A DNA stretch of 64,000 bases from contig JAHLWP010000006.1 of assembly GCA_019057865.1 (NCBI GenBank), forward strand, positions 89,955 to 153,954, read 5' to 3'. Position numbers and translations under genes: made by a program. Positions 62,151-64,000 of this stretch are shown here, piece after piece. The notes beneath the pieces were generated by a model, which was given only the letters and a program-made list of their open reading frames with translations, ran no database searches and was not told the origin of the DNA. Every line of letters begins with the position of its first letter. Positions within the stretch are counted from its first letter, which is position 1. This DNA comes from Promethearchaeota archaeon (GTDB lineage Archaea; Asgardarchaeota; Lokiarchaeia; Sigyniarchaeales; SOKP01).

Positions 62151-63452
62151 TTCTTTCTTTTTTCGCGTTGCAATAATCAAAGTTATAAGAATCGCTCCAA
62201 TTAGCAAAAACACATTATATCCAGAGATTGAGGGCTTTATGTCACAATAATTATTTTGAAGTATATTACCTTCACATTCTTGTTCAATGATGCACCTATC
62301 ATTCCCAATTAAAGTATTTCCTGAAACATTATTATGATTACTTCTACGCAAAAATATCCCAATATCATTATCTTTTAAAGTGTTTTCCAAAATGGTGTTA
62401 TTATCAGTTAAGTATAAATAAATCCCCCAAGAACTGTCTTTTACAATGTTTCCCGAAACGGTGTTATTATAATTACGTCTAAGATCCGAAGATTCACTTC
62501 TTAATATAATCCCAGATTGACTATAAGAAACATTGTTTTTTAACACAACCACATTAGTGCAACGTTCGATTTGGATTCCGTAATCTTCATTAGAGATTGC
62601 TGTATTATTAAAGATCTTACAATCTTGGTCATTATTAATATACATACCAAATCCATTATCTTGTACATGGTTAAACAAGATAGTAACATTTCGACTTGAT
62701 TGCACAGCAATCCCCTCTCCTATACTTGGGAGAACTCCATTATTGTTTGCTGTATTATTTATGATTTCAGTATCATAAATATATCTTAAATCCATTCCTC
62801 TTCCTTCGTTATTACTAACATTATTACCTAAGATTAACGTATTATAACTATTTTCTATTGAAAGCCCTCCTTTATTAGAATTTGCTGTATTTCCTATAAT
62901 TTTAGTATCATTACATTGATCATATAAAACTATTCCATAAATTGTATTGTTATTAGCAGTATTTCCAGAAATGGTATTATTATTTGACATTATTAAATAG
63001 ATACCTTGTTGATTGAATGAACAATCATTATTGATTATTCTTCCGTTAGTAACGTTTTCTAATCTAATTCCACCAGAATGCCAATATTCCCCTACACCAT
63101 TTATTAAAGTACAATTTCTAATCGTAAAATAAACTTTAGAGTTATCAATACGTATACAATTATGAGTGTCTTGCCCATCAATAGTTACATCCTCAATAAT
63201 ATAAGGATCTTTCCAAGTTCCAGAACCATTACACCAGTCATATGTGGCTGCTGTTATCGTCCAATTTTTCGTAGGATCATTATCATCTATTTCTATTGGT
63301 CCAATTTCCCAGTATCCCGCCTTTTTCAATTTAAGTTCATTGTTGCCTTTTAAATTATCGTAATTATTAAAATTAGTATTGAAAAGAGAAGAGAAGCCAA
63401 ATATAATTCCTAAGATGATTATAAGTAACTTTATTCTTGTAATTTTTTTCAT
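62139..63452 (-). CDS. Secreted NosD-like parallel beta-helix protein with C-terminal anchor
   Basis: 437 residues. Signal peptide MKKITRIKLLIIILGIIFGF, then a short N-terminal domain with W and D-rich motifs, and then about ten 22-residue turns of the NosD/right-handed beta-helix type (NNTISGNTANNNTIYGIVLY, NDTKIIGNTANSNKGGLSIE, and similar). The C-terminus ISGYNVFLLIGAILITLIIA ends in KKKERAL, a GxN motif, membrane helix and basic tail like that of the SBBP protein. Beta-helix surface proteins often bind or cut polysaccharides; the target is unknown. Confidence 0.88.
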   Translation of the reverse strand: MKKITRIKLLIIILGIIFGFSSLFNTNFNNYDNLKGNNELKLKKAGYWEIGPIEIDDNDPTKNWTITAATYDWCNGSGTWKDPYIIEDVTIDGQDTHNCIRIDNSKVYFTIRNCTLINGVGEYWHSGGIRLENVTNGRIINNDCSFNQQGIYLIMSNNNTISGNTANNNTIYGIVLYDQCNDTKIIGNTANSNKGGLSIENSYNTLILGNNVSNNEGRGMDLRYIYDTEIINNTANNNGVLPSIGEGIAVQSSRNVTILFNHVQDNGFGMYINNDQDCKIFNNTAISNEDYGIQIERCTNVVVLKNNVSYSQSGIILRSESSDLRRNYNNTVSGNIVKDSSWGIYLYLTDNNTILENTLKDNDIGIFLRRSNHNNVSGNTLIGNDRCIIEQECEGNILQNNYCDIKPSISGYNVFLLIGAILITLIIATRKKKERAL

Positions 63453-63648
63453 TTTATTTTCGCTAAAAAGGTATAGCCCTTTATGTAAAAAGATGATCAG
63501 TTTATATTTAATATTTATGGAGAAGATCTTCCATACCTTATAATTGATAAAGAAAGAATGACAAGCTTTTTGGAAAAAATAAAAGAATCAGAGGAAAGAG
63601 GGGGAGGTGGTAAAAAAATTAAGAAAATTACTACAAATGAATAATAAC
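63365..63648. repeat. Repeat B copy 2: signal-peptide and upstream region
   Basis: The partner of 61580-61870 (see that entry). It includes the start of the NosD-like gene and the second 28-residue plus-strand ORF. Confidence 0.8.
63558..63644 (+). CDS. 28-residue plus-strand ORF in repeat B copy 2
   Basis: MTSFLEKIKESEERGGGGKK then IKKITTNE; the pair of 61781-61867. Frame and length are kept although the DNA has several substitutions. Confidence 0.3.
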   Translation: MTSFLEKIKESEERGGGGKKIKKITTNE

Positions 63649-63819
63649 AAATTTTTTCCTCTCATTCTTTGCAAAAATATAATTTCAATATATATAAAGA
63701 AAAAAAATTTTTAGAAAAAAATTTCATTTTTATCTATTAAGCCAAGTTCTAAAAGCTTTTTCCTGATTAATTAAATTATTAAGTGTAGTTTTTAAAATTC
63801 TTACTTAATAAAGTATCAA

Positions 63820-64000
63820 ATGTCACCTTTAATCAATACTGCTGAGTTTTCTATATTTCTTTTAATCTTAATTGTTCTATTAACTGGTCTTAATGTAGTT
63901 TTTTACATCTCTCAGAAGAGGGAACAGCCTGCTAACAAACTAAAACTTCTTATAATTATCCTATTTGGAATTTCTATACCTTTATTTATCTTAGATTCGA
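63820..64000 (+). CDS. Membrane protein, 5' end only (cut by window edge)
   Basis: Sixty codons from ATG 63820, running off the right end. The product begins MSPLINTAEFSIFLLILIVL then LTGLNVVFYISQKREQ, a membrane helix followed by a basic loop and a second hydrophobic helix (KLLIIILFGISIPLFILDS). A fragment of a paralogous gene lies at 59770-59828. Function unknown. No clear ribosome-binding site. Confidence 0.6.
   Translation, partial: MSPLINTAEFSIFLLILIVLLTGLNVVFYISQKREQPANKLKLLIIILFGISIPLFILDS

Overview
The window is a very AT-rich archaeal chromosome segment, most likely from an Asgard archaeon of the Lokiarchaeia type. Seen directly: D-family DNA polymerase (both subunits), Orc1/Cdc6, PAN, unsplit RpoB, RpoH, TFE, MBF1, Elf1, Pelota, aCbf5, NAC-alpha and CDP-archaeol synthase. 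The Asgard assignment is inference. It rests on a Roadblock-small GTPase fusion, a polyproline/coiled-coil protein and a WH2-like mini-protein of the kind tied to Asgard actin, a longin-like protein, and surface proteins whose C-termini resemble the Loki-CTERM type. TTG and GTG starts are common, and two genes appear to start at ATT.

Layout. 0-2.3 kb: an AN1 zinc finger fused to a rhomboid-like fold without catalytic residues, a HypB-type GTPase and an Sm-like protein. 2.3-11.2 kb: a compact eight-gene minus-strand operon with an AAA+ ATPase, a degenerate SMC-like coiled-coil protein, a small tandem winged-helix (KITE-like) protein, two further coiled-coil proteins, a duplicated zinc-ribbon protein and two unknown helical proteins. 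I recognise no described system with this composition, and it is my main candidate for something new. 11.4-20.7 kb: an Elf1 gene interrupted by 31 nt inside its zinc ribbon, a frameshifted small ORF, a polyproline protein next to a BAR-sized helical protein, radical-SAM enzymes, Pelota, a 50-residue WH2-like protein, and small enzymes (GNAT, nucleotidyltransferase, CutA).

20.8-33.1 kb: RNA repair (RtcB and archease), a KH protein, lipid synthesis (CarS) and a replication block (Orc1/Cdc6, SWIM protein, DP1 and DP2 divergently arranged), then a membrane M28 peptidase. 33.2-38.1 kb: three tRNA genes (Leu-GAG and Thr-CGU with introns, Lys-UUU), the Roadblock-GTPase, ThiL, aCbf5 and a methyltransferase. 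37.9-52.7 kb: RpoH-RpoB, small membrane proteins, TFE, a molybdopterin oxidoreductase, MBF1, PAN, a PUA protein, NAC-alpha, a cupin and anaerobic ribonucleotide reductase.

52.7-64 kb is accessory in character. It holds a membrane-anchored HerA/VirB4-like ATPase in an operon with a protein ending in a degenerate intein (Hint plus LAGLIDADG) module, a metallophosphoesterase bracketed by repeats, fragments of a second ATPase copy and of a membrane protein, and two secreted proteins (a seven-bladed SBBP propeller and a NosD-like beta-helix) that share a duplicated signal peptide and upstream region. Most functional statements come from reading motifs; no database search was run.
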